Source: Chryseobacterium sp. G0201 (lineage in GTDB: Bacteria; Bacteroidota; Bacteroidia; Flavobacteriales; Weeksellaceae). From it: a stretch of DNA of 64,000 bases. Position numbers and translations under genes: made by a program. Below, piece by piece: positions 41,859-51,109 of this stretch. Numbering within the stretch: the stretch's first letter is position 1; each line of letters starts with the position of its first letter. The notes beneath the pieces are model-generated. The model did not search any database. It saw nothing but the letters and a program-made list of their open reading frames with translations, and was not told the origin of the DNA. The DNA is taken from NCBI RefSeq assembly GCF_003815655.1, contig NZ_CP033917.1:4588001-4652000 (forward strand), read 5' to 3'.

Positions 41859-44078
41859 ATGTCAGACAAATCAAAAATCTATTACACATTAACGGATGAG
41901 GCTCCAATGTTGGCGACACACTCGTTTTTACCGATTGTAAAAGCATTTACAAAATCAGCAAATATTGAGATCGCAGTTCCGGATATTTCTTTGGCAGGAA
42001 GAATCCTAGCAAACTTCCCTGAATTTTTGAAAGATGATCAGAAAATCGATGATGCGTTGGCTCAATTAGGTCAGTTGGCGACTCAACCGGATGCAAACAT
42101 TATCAAATTACCCAATATTTCAGCTTCTGCCCCTCAATTAGATGCAGCTATCGCTGAATTACAGTCTAAAGGTTTCGCAGTTCCAAATTATCCTGCAGAG
42201 CCTAAAAATGACGAAGAAAAAGCAATTAAAGCTAAATATGCTAAAGTATTAGGAAGCGCTGTAAACCCTGTGTTAAGAGAAGGAAACTCTGACAGACGTG
42301 CTCCTAAAGCTGTTAAAAATTATGCAAAAGCAAATCCTCACAGAATGGGAGATTGGGCTTCTGACAGCAAAACTGACGTTGCTCACATGAACAATGGAGA
42401 TTTCTACGGAACAGAAACTTCTACAACTCTTGAGAATGCAACACAATATAAAATTGTTTTCAAAGGAAATGACGGTGCTGAAACTTTATTAAAAGATTTC
42501 GCAGGTCTTCAGGCTGGAGAAATTATCGATTCTTCTGTAATGAATTTAAATGCTTTGAAAGCTTTTGTAAAAGAAGCTATCGAAGAAGCTAAAAACAAGA
42601 ACGTACTTCTTTCTGCTCACTTAAAGGCTACGATGATGAAAATCTCCGACCCTATTATTTTCGGGGCAATCGTAGAAACTTTCTTTAAAGATGTTTTTGC
42701 TAAATATGCTGAAACGTTCAAATCTTTAGATGTTAATCCAAACAACGGTCTTGCTGATCTTTTCGACAAAATTAAAGGAAATGCTCAGGAAGCTGATATC
42801 AAAGCTGATATCGATGCTGCTTTGGCAAACGGACCAAGAGTGGCAATGGTAAATTCTGACAAAGGAATTACAAATTTCCACGTTCCTTCTGATATCATCG
42901 TTGATGCATCTATGGCTGCTTTGGTAAGAGGCGGAGGTAAAATGTGGAACAAAGAAGGTAAAGAAGAAGATACTGTTTGTATCATTCCGGATCGTTCTTA
43001 CGCAGGTTTCTACCAAGCTGTAATAGACGATATGAGAGCTCACGGAAAATTAGATCCTACAACAATGGGTTCAGTTCCTAACGTTGGTTTAATGGCTCAA
43101 AAAGCTGAAGAATACGGTTCTCACGATAAAACTTTCCAGGCAAGTGCAGACGGAACAATTGAAGTTCAGGATGAAGCAGGAAATGTTCTTCTTTCTCAAA
43201 AAGTAGAAAAAAGCGATATCTTCAGAATGTGTCAGACTAAAGATGCTCCAATCCAAGACTGGGTAAAATTAGCGGTAAACAGATCAAGATTATCTGATAC
43301 ACCTGCTATTTTCTGGTTAGACAAAGGAAGAGCGCACGATAGAGAAATCATCAAAAAAGTAGAAAAATATCTTGCTGACCACGATACAAACGGACTTGAC
43401 ATTAAAATTCTTGATGTAAAAGACGCAATGACGGAAACGTTGAAAAGAGCAAGAGAAGGAAAAGATACAATTTCTGTTTCAGGAAACGTATTGAGAGATT
43501 ATTTAACGGATCTTTTCCCAATTCTTGAACTGGGAACTTCTGCTAAAATGCTTTCTATCGTTCCATTGATGAATGGTGGAGGTTTGTTCGAAACGGGTGC
43601 TGGAGGTTCTGCTCCAAAACACGTTGAACAATTCTTGGAAGAAGGTTATTTAAGATGGGATTCTCTAGGTGAATTCTTGGCTTTACAGGCTTCTTTGGAG
43701 CATTTAGCGCAAACTCAAGGGAACACAAAATCTCAGGTTTTAGCTGATGCATTAGACGAAGCAAATGCTAAATTCTTAGCTACTGACAAATCTCCTGCAA
43801 GAAAGGTCGGACAAATCGATAACAGAGGTTCTCACTTCTATTTAGCGATGTATTGGGCTGAAGCGTTAGGAAATCAAACCGCTGACGCTGAATTGGCCGC
43901 ACAATTCGCTCCTGTTGCAGAAGCAATGCAGGAAAACGAAGAAGTAATTAATGCTGAATTAATTGGTGCTCAAGGTAAACCTCAAAACATCGACGGTTAC
44001 TTCAAAACTGATACATACAAAACGTATGAAGCAATGAGACCTAGCACAGTTTTAAATGAAATTATTGACGGAATTTAA
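41859..44078 (+). CDS. icd: NADP-dependent isocitrate dehydrogenase, monomeric type
   Basis: 739 residues from ATG 41859 (MSDKSKIYYTLTDEAPMLATHSFLPIVKAF), the length of monomeric IDH. Signature segments are NVLREGNSDRRAPKAVKNYAK-like (VLREGNSDRRAP), HMNNGDFYGTE and FWLDKGRAHDREIIKKV. It oxidises isocitrate to 2-oxoglutarate with NADP in the TCA cycle. The upstream in-frame ATG 41820 is rejected because it adds 13 residues with no family match. It is followed almost directly by a lipoprotein gene. Confidence 0.95.
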   Translation: MSDKSKIYYTLTDEAPMLATHSFLPIVKAFTKSANIEIAVPDISLAGRILANFPEFLKDDQKIDDALAQLGQLATQPDANIIKLPNISASAPQLDAAIAELQSKGFAVPNYPAEPKNDEEKAIKAKYAKVLGSAVNPVLREGNSDRRAPKAVKNYAKANPHRMGDWASDSKTDVAHMNNGDFYGTETSTTLENATQYKIVFKGNDGAETLLKDFAGLQAGEIIDSSVMNLNALKAFVKEAIEEAKNKNVLLSAHLKATMMKISDPIIFGAIVETFFKDVFAKYAETFKSLDVNPNNGLADLFDKIKGNAQEADIKADIDAALANGPRVAMVNSDKGITNFHVPSDIIVDASMAALVRGGGKMWNKEGKEEDTVCIIPDRSYAGFYQAVIDDMRAHGKLDPTTMGSVPNVGLMAQKAEEYGSHDKTFQASADGTIEVQDEAGNVLLSQKVEKSDIFRMCQTKDAPIQDWVKLAVNRSRLSDTPAIFWLDKGRAHDREIIKKVEKYLADHDTNGLDIKILDVKDAMTETLKRAREGKDTISVSGNVLRDYLTDLFPILELGTSAKMLSIVPLMNGGGLFETGAGGSAPKHVEQFLEEGYLRWDSLGEFLALQASLEHLAQTQGNTKSQVLADALDEANAKFLATDKSPARKVGQIDNRGSHFYLAMYWAEALGNQTADAELAAQFAPVAEAMQENEEVINAELIGAQGKPQNIDGYFKTDTYKTYEAMRPSTVLNEIIDGI

Positions 44079-44079
44079 G

Positions 44080-45369
44080 ATGATGAAAAATTTTTGGTTT
44101 TTATTCTCTCTATTAATGTTTATAACTTCCTGTTCTAGTGATTCTGATGATGTTGTGACATCTTTACCTACAACCGTAGAGCAAGGAGAAAAAATTATTC
44201 TAAAGGATGTTATAGTTGTTGATGAAAATACAATAAAACTAGAATGGACTATATCGGGTAAAAATGCATATCAAAGTTTTCAGTTTTCGAGAAAGACTTC
44301 TGAAAATGGAACATCTGAATCTTTAAATCAAGAATCAGGAAATACATTTGTGAAAATTGATGCTAATGTACCTTTTACTCCTTATATAGACTATCAAGTA
44401 GTAGGATATTCAAACAATGGACAAACTATAAAAAGTAATATAGTTTCTTATAAAAGACCTAATATCAAACTCCTTAACATTAGACCCACAGATGCATTAT
44501 TTGATTCTGATAATGGAAGTATGTTTGTATTTGGAAATGATGGCAATATATTAAGATATGACATTACATCCGGAACCGTAACAAAAGAGATTTCTACAGG
44601 AGCGACACTAGGATATTCATTCCTTGGTACTTTTGGTGGACAAAAAGAGTTATACGTTCCTAGAAATGATGGTTGGGTATATATTTATAACCCAAATGAT
44701 TTAAGCTTAATAGATCAAATAAATTTTGGAAGTAATGTAACAAGTGTTGTATTAGCAGACAATAAACTATATGGAACAACTGGAGATATTTCAAATGTTT
44801 CGTTAAAATGTTTTGATAGAGCTTCTAAGCAATTAGTTTCAACCAATGGAAGCTATCAGTTTGGAAGAATAAAAAAAATTGCAAATACAAGTTCAAGTTT
44901 TTTCTTTATTACAACAAATGTTAGCCCAACAAACCTTATTCGCTTTAATTATAATACAAACGGAACATTTATAAATAAGTTTGAGGACAGTTATCACGGA
45001 AATCATCCACTAAATCATAGAATATTTGAAGCTCTTCCTAATGGAAACGGATTTTTAACAGCAATGGAAGGAGCTATATATAATAGTAATTTAGTATTTA
45101 CTGGTCAGTTACCTAGTGGAAATTCAGGCTTATCAAGTTTTGATTTTGATTCCAATAATATAATTGCGGGAACTGATAAAAAAACTATTGAATTCTATAA
45201 TTTAAGCAGCTATGCAAAAGTTAATTCAATAAATACTGAAAGGTATCCTTTTAAAGTATTTAATTATGGGAACAAAGTAGTTTCTTTAAGTTCAACAAAT
45301 ACTTTCAATATAAACTCAAGCTATGCAGAACCTCCTGCAAATGTAATTGTGGAAATATTCAACAAATAG
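44080..45369 (+). CDS. Lipoprotein with fibronectin-III-like and beta-propeller-like regions
   Basis: 429 residues from ATG 44080 (or 44083). The signal FWFLFSLLMFITSC ends in a lipobox Cys. A FN3-like domain (about 50-120: DENTIKLEWTISGKNAYQSFQFSRK) is followed by repeated beta segments with SNGNILRYDI-like and FFITTNVSP-like strands, reminiscent of a six- or seven-bladed propeller. I do not recognise a named family. It begins 2 bases after icd's stop but is lower in G+C and more AT-biased in codon use, so its association with icd may be recent. It ends at a strong terminator. Confidence 0.75.
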   Translation: MMKNFWFLFSLLMFITSCSSDSDDVVTSLPTTVEQGEKIILKDVIVVDENTIKLEWTISGKNAYQSFQFSRKTSENGTSESLNQESGNTFVKIDANVPFTPYIDYQVVGYSNNGQTIKSNIVSYKRPNIKLLNIRPTDALFDSDNGSMFVFGNDGNILRYDITSGTVTKEISTGATLGYSFLGTFGGQKELYVPRNDGWVYIYNPNDLSLIDQINFGSNVTSVVLADNKLYGTTGDISNVSLKCFDRASKQLVSTNGSYQFGRIKKIANTSSSFFFITTNVSPTNLIRFNYNTNGTFINKFEDSYHGNHPLNHRIFEALPNGNGFLTAMEGAIYNSNLVFTGQLPSGNSGLSSFDFDSNNIIAGTDKKTIEFYNLSSYAKVNSINTERYPFKVFNYGNKVVSLSSTNTFNINSSYAEPPANVIVEIFNK

Positions 45370-45370
45370 T

Positions 45371-45397
45371 AAAAACCTCTCCTAGTGAGAGGTTTTT
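45371..45397 (+). terminator. Terminator after the lipoprotein gene
   Basis: AAAAACCTCTC (45371-45381) and GAGAGGTTTTT (45387-45397) form an 11-bp stem with loop CTAGT, followed by more T. It is a strong intrinsic terminator. Confidence 0.9.
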
Positions 45398-45544
45398 TTT
45401 AAAATCTATTCTATTACTTTTCTAGTTCTCTACCCCATAGCATTTATTTACATGATTGGAGTGTTTAGGTTAGTAGGGGGAATCTTTCATCCATCTGTCT
45501 TCATACACAATGATATGTAACAATATCAACTTTTCATATACTAA

Positions 45545-45576
45545 AATAAATCCTCCCAGAAATGAGAGGATTTATT
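45545..45576 (-). terminator. Terminator of the metallo-beta-lactamase-fold gene
   Basis: AATAAATCCTC (45545-45555) pairs with GAGGATTTATT (45566-45576). It lies 41 bases beyond the stop at 45617 on the minus strand. The 140 bases between the two terminators hold nothing I can identify. Confidence 0.75.
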
Positions 45577-45616
45577 GCTTAATTATGTCGTAGAAAATTT
45601 AAATTTTAAATGAAAC

Positions 45617-46609
45617 TTAATTCATAAATGCCTCAGGAAACCATTCAAAAGCATTACCATTTTTCTTTGTAAAACCTAATCCCGGCCAAGGCAAATGATA
45701 GGCAAAAGCTCTCGTTTTGGATTCTGCCAATTGCTGAAGCAGTTTTTTACGTGATGCTATTGCGATATCAAGATCTGTATCTCCAAAATACCCCCAATCC
45801 GGATGCGGGAAAAGGACGATATCAGAGTGAATAAGATCCGCGATATAGATTAGTTTTTCATTACCCGAAAAAATCGTCATGACTATTAAACCTGGCGTAT
45901 GTCCGGGAGCCAATTGAAAATTAAAATTATCATATAAAGAATTATTTAAGTCGTAAAATTTTAACTTTGGCTTAATGGCTTTCAATACATTCTGAATACC
46001 CGGAATAATTTGATTAAGAACTTCAGGTATCGTTTTTAATATACTGTTATTGAAATCTTTAATGGTAGCCTGCATCCAAAAATCATACTCCTCTTTTGAA
46101 ATGAAAATATTGGCATTCGGAAAGACTAGTTTATTTTGTTTATCCACCACTCCACCGATATGGTCTGGATGAGCGTGAGAAAGGAAAACATCTGTAATAT
46201 CTTTTGGCGAAAATCCTGCTTTTTGAAGACTTTTTAATAAAAATCCTGTTCTTTCATCGGCGAAAATTCCCATTCCTGCATCAAATAAAATCAATCTGTT
46301 TTTTGTTTTTACAAGCAAAACATTCATTGCCATATCTATATACTCTTCTGAACGGAAATTATCTTTAAGAATAGCTTTTAATTCAGAGATATTTCCTCTC
46401 GGAGAAAAAGATTCAAGGTTTTTCTCATGAATAAAACCGTCTGTCAGAATAAATAAATCTAACTCACCTAATTTTATTCTTTTAAACCCAGAAAGATCAT
46501 CTTCCAGATGTAATGAAGCTTCTTTTGTAGCCGCAAAAGTATTGGAAAAAGGAATAACACTCAATGTTCCCGCCAACAATCCTGTTTTTAAAAGTTCTCT
46601 TCTGTTCAT
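45617..46609 (-). CDS. Exported metallo-beta-lactamase-fold hydrolase
   Basis: 330 residues. The N-terminus NRRELLKTGLLAGTLSVIPFSNTFAA has a twin-arginine pair and an A-x-A-like cleavage site, so Tat export is likely. The metal motif is VFLSHAHPDHIGGV (His-x-His-x-Asp-His), with further ligands in QLAPGHTPG and YIADLIHSD. The family includes lactonases such as AttM/AidC-like enzymes and many others; the substrate is not fixed by the sequence. Confidence 0.9.
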   Translation of the reverse strand: MNRRELLKTGLLAGTLSVIPFSNTFAATKEASLHLEDDLSGFKRIKLGELDLFILTDGFIHEKNLESFSPRGNISELKAILKDNFRSEEYIDMAMNVLLVKTKNRLILFDAGMGIFADERTGFLLKSLQKAGFSPKDITDVFLSHAHPDHIGGVVDKQNKLVFPNANIFISKEEYDFWMQATIKDFNNSILKTIPEVLNQIIPGIQNVLKAIKPKLKFYDLNNSLYDNFNFQLAPGHTPGLIVMTIFSGNEKLIYIADLIHSDIVLFPHPDWGYFGDTDLDIAIASRKKLLQQLAESKTRAFAYHLPWPGLGFTKKNGNAFEWFPEAFMN

Positions 46610-46708
46610 GGTTTAAATGGTTGCTTTTTTAGTTATTGAATTAAAATTTTCATAAAAATTCAGATTCCTGATTTTATTTTTTCAGAAATCCAAATTTCTG
46701 CTTGGCTT

Positions 46709-47710
46709 TTAGTTATTCACTAATTTCATAGAACCTTCGCTGTATCTTTCTCCAATATTAGGATATTTTTTCAAGATAGCATTAATCGTTTCAAGATCAG
46801 ATTGAGAAAGCTCGATATTCGTAGCTGCAATATTTTCTTCTAAATATTTGATACGTTTTGTTCCTGGAATCGGAATAATGTCCTCGCCTTGATTAAGCAC
46901 CCAAGCCAAAGCTAATTGAGTTCCTTTTATTCCTTTGGATTCAGCTAAATCATTGAATTCTTTGGCTAAATTTTTATTATTTTCCAAACTTTCATTTTGA
47001 TAACGGGGAAGAGATTTTCTGAAATCATCATCGCCAAAATTCTGAGCTTCATTGATATTAGCAAAAAGACCTCTTGCCAAAGGCGAATAAGGTACCAGAG
47101 TAATTCCAAGCTCTCTGATAGTGGTTAAAATTTCTTTCTCCACATCTCTTGTAAGAATAGAATATTCCGACTGTAAAGCTGTAATCGGATGAATTTTATT
47201 CGCTTTTCTGATCGATTCAGGAGAAGCTTCAGATAGACCTAGATATTTTACTTTACCTGCTTTCACCAAATCAGCCATTGCTCCCACAGTTTCTTCAACT
47301 GGAATATTTGGGTCGACTCTGTGGGCATAATAAAGATCTATTTCATCAATTTTTAATCTCTGAAGACTTAAATCTACAGCCTTTTTGATCCATTCCGGGG
47401 AACCATCGAAATATGTTCCGGGAGCTCCACTGTGACTTGCTTTTCCGTCTTTAAACCTAAATCCGAATTTTGTAGCAATAAAAATTTTATCACGATTCGG
47501 AACCAATACTTTAGAGATCAGTTTTTCATTTTCTCCGTTCGCATACATGTCAGCAGTATCCCAAAAATTGACTCCAAGATCTAAAGCCTTATGTAAAGTG
47601 TTGATGCTTTCCTGCTCGTCTGCAGGACCATACGCAAAGCTCATTCCCATACATCCTAAACCAATGGCAGATAACTGCTCTCCTGTGTTTCCTAATTTTC
47701 TGAATTTCAT
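46709..47710 (-). CDS. Aldo-keto reductase
   Basis: 333 residues of the AKR fold, with N-terminal LGNTGEQLSAIGLGCMGMSFAYGP. The catalytic tetrad is visible: Asp and Tyr in WDTADMYANGENE, Lys in IATKFGF and His in YYAHRVD. NADPH-contact residues are in IPIPGTKRIKYLEENIAA. The pattern matches the AKR13-like group. It sits 88 bases from a divergently unrelated but same-strand AraC regulator whose target it may be. The substrate is unknown. Confidence 0.92.
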   Translation of the reverse strand: MKFRKLGNTGEQLSAIGLGCMGMSFAYGPADEQESINTLHKALDLGVNFWDTADMYANGENEKLISKVLVPNRDKIFIATKFGFRFKDGKASHSGAPGTYFDGSPEWIKKAVDLSLQRLKIDEIDLYYAHRVDPNIPVEETVGAMADLVKAGKVKYLGLSEASPESIRKANKIHPITALQSEYSILTRDVEKEILTTIRELGITLVPYSPLARGLFANINEAQNFGDDDFRKSLPRYQNESLENNKNLAKEFNDLAESKGIKGTQLALAWVLNQGEDIIPIPGTKRIKYLEENIAATNIELSQSDLETINAILKKYPNIGERYSEGSMKLVNN

Positions 47711-47798
47711 AATTGATTGTGATTTTAAATTATAAGAACAAAATTAGAACAAGAACTTTTAATCTTTTATATAGAATTCAAACTAAGAATTATAAAAT

Positions 47799-48704
47799 TC
47801 AAACAAGACTATTTCTCAGTGAATTTGGCGTGACTCCTGTTTGTTTTTTAAAATAGTTGGTGAAATAGGCAGGTTCTTCAAAACCCAGTCCATAGGCGAT
47901 CTCAGAAATATTCCAATCTGTGTGCTGTAATAATGCATTGGCTTCCTGAATGATCCTGGAAGTGATCTGCTGGCTAGTCGTTTTACCTGTGATCTCCTTT
48001 ACAGAACGATTTAAAGAATTAACATGAATGGAAAGATTTTCTGCATAATCCGTTGGCGTTTTCAGTTTAAGATAAGCCTCCGGACTGTCAATAGGAAACT
48101 GTCTTTCAAGCAATTCCATAAATAAAGAAGCTACTCTGTGTGAAGCGTTCTGGTAATGTTCAAAATTTTCGGCAGGATTTATTTTCATCGTTTCATGAAT
48201 CAAAAGATGAAGATAAGTGCGAAGCATGTCATATTTATGAATGTAATCGGACTTTATTTCGACCATCATTTTTTGGAAAATATCAGAAACTGACTTCTGT
48301 TGTTCTGCATCAACAAAGAAAATCGGCGTCCCACCTATTTTGAAAAGCTGTGAATCCTGCAGGTTTCCCAAACGGTTTCCATTTTGTAAAAACTGGTCTG
48401 AAAAAAGGCAAAACCAACCTGTCTGATCGTCGTCATCAGCTTCCCAAGAGTATGGTACCATGGGATTTGAAAACAATAACGCAGGCCTGTCAACATGAAT
48501 CCACTTATCCGCATAATGGAGTTTTCCTTTCCCGATGATCAGTGAAATTTTATAATAATCTCTCCTGCTGTAAGGGGTAATTAATGAACAATCATCGCGA
48601 CTAAAGACATTAAAATGCCCAATTCCCGGCGCTGTAATACCTTTGAAAGTGATATTGTCTACATTACGCTCATAAAATTCACTTATTGTTTCACGTGTTT
48701 CCAT
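47799..48704 (-). CDS. AraC-family transcriptional regulator
   Basis: 301 residues: an N-terminal cupin-like ligand domain (YYKISLIIGKGKLHYADKWIHVDRPALLFSNPMVPYSWEAD) and a C-terminal double helix-turn-helix (YAENLSIHVNSLNRSVKEITGKTTSQQITSRII; NISEIAYGLGFEEPAYFTNYFKKQTGVTPNSLR). It is cotranscribed or adjacent to the aldo-keto reductase on the same strand, a frequent pairing in which the regulator activates the reductase. The inducer is unknown. Confidence 0.93.
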   Translation of the reverse strand: METRETISEFYERNVDNITFKGITAPGIGHFNVFSRDDCSLITPYSRRDYYKISLIIGKGKLHYADKWIHVDRPALLFSNPMVPYSWEADDDDQTGWFCLFSDQFLQNGNRLGNLQDSQLFKIGGTPIFFVDAEQQKSVSDIFQKMMVEIKSDYIHKYDMLRTYLHLLIHETMKINPAENFEHYQNASHRVASLFMELLERQFPIDSPEAYLKLKTPTDYAENLSIHVNSLNRSVKEITGKTTSQQITSRIIQEANALLQHTDWNISEIAYGLGFEEPAYFTNYFKKQTGVTPNSLRNSLV

Positions 48705-48815
48705 GATTCAAAGTTATAAAATTCAAACAAAATATAATTACAATTAATATCAAAAAAAAATGACCGATCTTTCGACCAGCCAAGTTAAAAAATTGAATAT
48801 ATAGTTGATAATAGG

Positions 48816-49241
48816 TTAATGTTTATGACCTTTTCCGTTATCCTTTTTATGATTTTGGGATTTTTTGGTCATGTGCTTATATCTTTTGTCATTATTTTTA
48901 TTTCTGTTATAGACCGCAACAGGGTTTTGACCTTTATAGTATTTATTTTTAAACTTTGCATATTTCTCTCTTCCTAAAATTCTTTCAATTTCAGAATATC
49001 GGTCCTCTCGCCATCTGTCGGGATTATTCACATAAACTCTGTTCCAGGAATTGTAATCGTGGTATCTGTCGTTAAGTGAATTAAGTTCATTGGTCTGTGT
49101 TTTTGACAATAAAAGATCTACAGCGACTGATTGCCAGTTGACCTCTGTAACACTTCTTCTGTAATCATTATAATAATCTGACTGAGCATAGCTTAGACTA
49201 AATGTCCCGATAAAGAATGCTGTTAATAATATCTTTTTCAT
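48816..49241 (-). CDS. Exported basic protein, possible Spy/CpxP-like helices
   Basis: 141 residues. Signal peptide MKKILLTAFFIGTFSLSYAQ. The mature part has paired helical segments (VDLLLSKTQTNELNSLNDRYHDYNSW; RYSEIERILGREKYAKFKNKYY) spaced like the two-helix units of Spy/CpxP sensors, followed by a tail with very many Lys, Asn and His (KNNDKRYKHMTKKSQNHKKDNGKGHKH). The tail could bind metal or nucleic acid. The family assignment is tentative. Confidence 0.6.
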   Translation of the reverse strand: MKKILLTAFFIGTFSLSYAQSDYYNDYRRSVTEVNWQSVAVDLLLSKTQTNELNSLNDRYHDYNSWNRVYVNNPDRWREDRYSEIERILGREKYAKFKNKYYKGQNPVAVYNRNKNNDKRYKHMTKKSQNHKKDNGKGHKH

Positions 49242-49547
49242 TTTGTTTTAATTTTAATACAATAGTATTCTCAATTAAAATGCCAAATCAATACAACAGC
49301 ATCACAATCTTTGTTAAACATTTATAAATAGCTGAATAGGTTTTTAGTATTTGGTGTTGGTGTTTGGTTTTTAGTGTTTGGAGAATTGCTTTTAAATTAA
49401 ATACTAATCACTAATGAATATTAAGAAATTGCATTAATGTTTGTATCTTTTTTTATTTAAGTTTCATTTTAAATTTGTAATTTTAAACGAAAGAAGTTTG
49501 AAAATAATCTTCGAATTCACTATTTATTCAACCAAATCTTACTAATT
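49242..49547. other. Gene-free spacer with GGTGTTTGG repeats
   Basis: No ORF. 49340-49385 contains short direct repeats of TTTGGTGTT/AGTGTTTGG, mirrored weakly by ACTAATCACTAAT further on. A -7-like box TAAATTTG lies at 49470-49477 and could serve the GNAT gene. Confidence 0.45.
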
Positions 49548-49835
49548 ATGGGAAATATAAAATTCGAAATATCTCCATATCAAGATGAATTGCAGATATT
49601 AATTGATGGAGAAAAGGCAGGCTACATGTCTATAAAGATCGACGGAAGGCTTCTAATTGTTTATTATACTAAACTTAATGAAGAGCATGAAGGTCACGGA
49701 TTTGCCAAATTACTTTTGGATGAATTGGTACGTTATGCCGAAGAAAAGGATCTATTGGTAGATCCAGAATGCGATTTTGTGAGACAGCAGTTTGAAAATC
49801 ATCCGGCCAGATATAAAGACATTTGGCATGCGTAA
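49548..49835 (+). CDS. Small GNAT-family N-acetyltransferase
   Basis: 95 residues, the compact Gcn5-related form (PF14542-like, human NATD1-like). The acetyl-CoA motif is TKLNEEHEGHGFAKLLLDELVRYAEE, with the pyrophosphate-binding loop at GHGFAK. The end FVRQQFENHPARYKDIWH, with HPxYxD-like residues, is typical. The acceptor is not known. It is convergent with the metallo-beta-lactamase-fold gene, 2 bases apart. Confidence 0.9.
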   Translation: MGNIKFEISPYQDELQILIDGEKAGYMSIKIDGRLLIVYYTKLNEEHEGHGFAKLLLDELVRYAEEKDLLVDPECDFVRQQFENHPARYKDIWHA

Positions 49836-49837
49836 AA

Positions 49838-50935
49838 TTAATCTTCCCACCATACTTTAAATTGATTGTCGGCTTTATTCAAGTCAACAGTTTCACCAAT
49901 CATTGGTGTAAGAATATGTAAATTCTTGTCTTTTCCGAGACTTGTAATCTTTTGTAACGGTTCATTCCAAGCATGCAGAGCTAAGGCAAATTTTGAAGAG
50001 TGAACAGGAATAATATTTTTAGCTTTTAAGTCTAAACAAGCCTGTATCACGTCTTCCGGAAGTCCGTGAATGTATTTCCAAGCTTCGTTGTATTGTCCGT
50101 TTTCGATAATGATGTAATCAAATGGCCCGTATTTTTCTCCGATCATTTTAAAGTGCGTGTCGTAACCGCTGTCGCCGCCTAAAAAGATTTTCTTAGTTGG
50201 AGTTTCAAGAACATAGGAAGTCCAAAGCGTTACATTTCTTTTCACTTTTCGTCCTGAAAAATGTCTTGCAGGCGTAAAAGTTATCTCCAAATCATTCTTT
50301 AGATCGAAAGAAGCTCCCCATTCGTCTTCAATGATCTGGCTTTCTTTATATCCCCATCTTTCAAGGTGTGCGCCTACTCCTAATGGTACGATCACCTTTC
50401 CTACTCTATCTTTTATAGATTTTACCGTTGGATAATCCAGATGATCAAAATGGTCATGCGTAATCACCAGATAATCGATATTCGGAATATCTTCAGGTTT
50501 AAAAATATCTGATCCTTCAAAAGCTTTATTGAAGAATTTAAAAGGTGAACCATATAAACTCAAAACAGGATCAATCAAAAAAGAAACGCCATCTGTCTGA
50601 ATATAATACGATGAATGCCCCAACCAAATGTAAACATCTTCATTTTTTGGAATACTTTTAAGATCTGTATGAACAGACGGAACAGGCTTTAACGGCTTTA
50701 ATAAAGGATCTTTTTTAGCAAAAAAGAAATCATAAAGAACAGTTGTCATTCCGTAGCCTTCTGCAATAGATGGCGTGTAACTGATATTCTGAAACTGCTT
50801 ATTTTTATAATATTGGGATTTTTGCATCCTTTCCAGCCTTTTTCCTTTAGCCTCTGCCCCGAAAACTTCCTGACCGGTAATAATGAAGTACAATAAAATT
50901 ATTAAAACTGCTATGGCGATAATTATATAGATCAT
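49838..50935 (-). CDS. Membrane-anchored metallo-beta-lactamase-fold protein (NAPE-PLD-like)
   Basis: 365 residues. One N-terminal membrane segment (IIAIAVLIILLYFIITG) places the catalytic domain outside or on the membrane. The metal motif is YLVITHDHFDHLDY, with later ligands in TPARHFSGR and GGDSGYDTHF. The pattern (VYIWLGHSSYYIQTDGVSFLIDPVLS at the start of the domain) matches the UlaG/NAPE-PLD-like phospholipase group. Role in phospholipid turnover is possible but unproven. Confidence 0.9.
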   Translation of the reverse strand: MIYIIIAIAVLIILLYFIITGQEVFGAEAKGKRLERMQKSQYYKNKQFQNISYTPSIAEGYGMTTVLYDFFFAKKDPLLKPLKPVPSVHTDLKSIPKNEDVYIWLGHSSYYIQTDGVSFLIDPVLSLYGSPFKFFNKAFEGSDIFKPEDIPNIDYLVITHDHFDHLDYPTVKSIKDRVGKVIVPLGVGAHLERWGYKESQIIEDEWGASFDLKNDLEITFTPARHFSGRKVKRNVTLWTSYVLETPTKKIFLGGDSGYDTHFKMIGEKYGPFDYIIIENGQYNEAWKYIHGLPEDVIQACLDLKAKNIIPVHSSKFALALHAWNEPLQKITSLGKDKNLHILTPMIGETVDLNKADNQFKVWWED

Positions 50936-51109
50936 TTTCTTAAAAAAATAGGTTTCAAATGTATGACTTTAATATCACATGACGATTCTAAAGCAATAAA
51001 CCTTTATTTTTAACTTAAATTATAATCTATTTTGAATAATTTATTACTCATTTATTGAAATGGTAATTATAAACCTTTTAATTTAGCCAACTGAAAAAAC
51101 TCAAACACG

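Noticed and set aside
44080..45369. Functional operon of icd with the following lipoprotein gene
   Set aside because: The 1-2 base gap suggests cotranscription, but the genes differ in codon bias and nothing links a surface lipoprotein to isocitrate dehydrogenase, so I do not claim a joint function.
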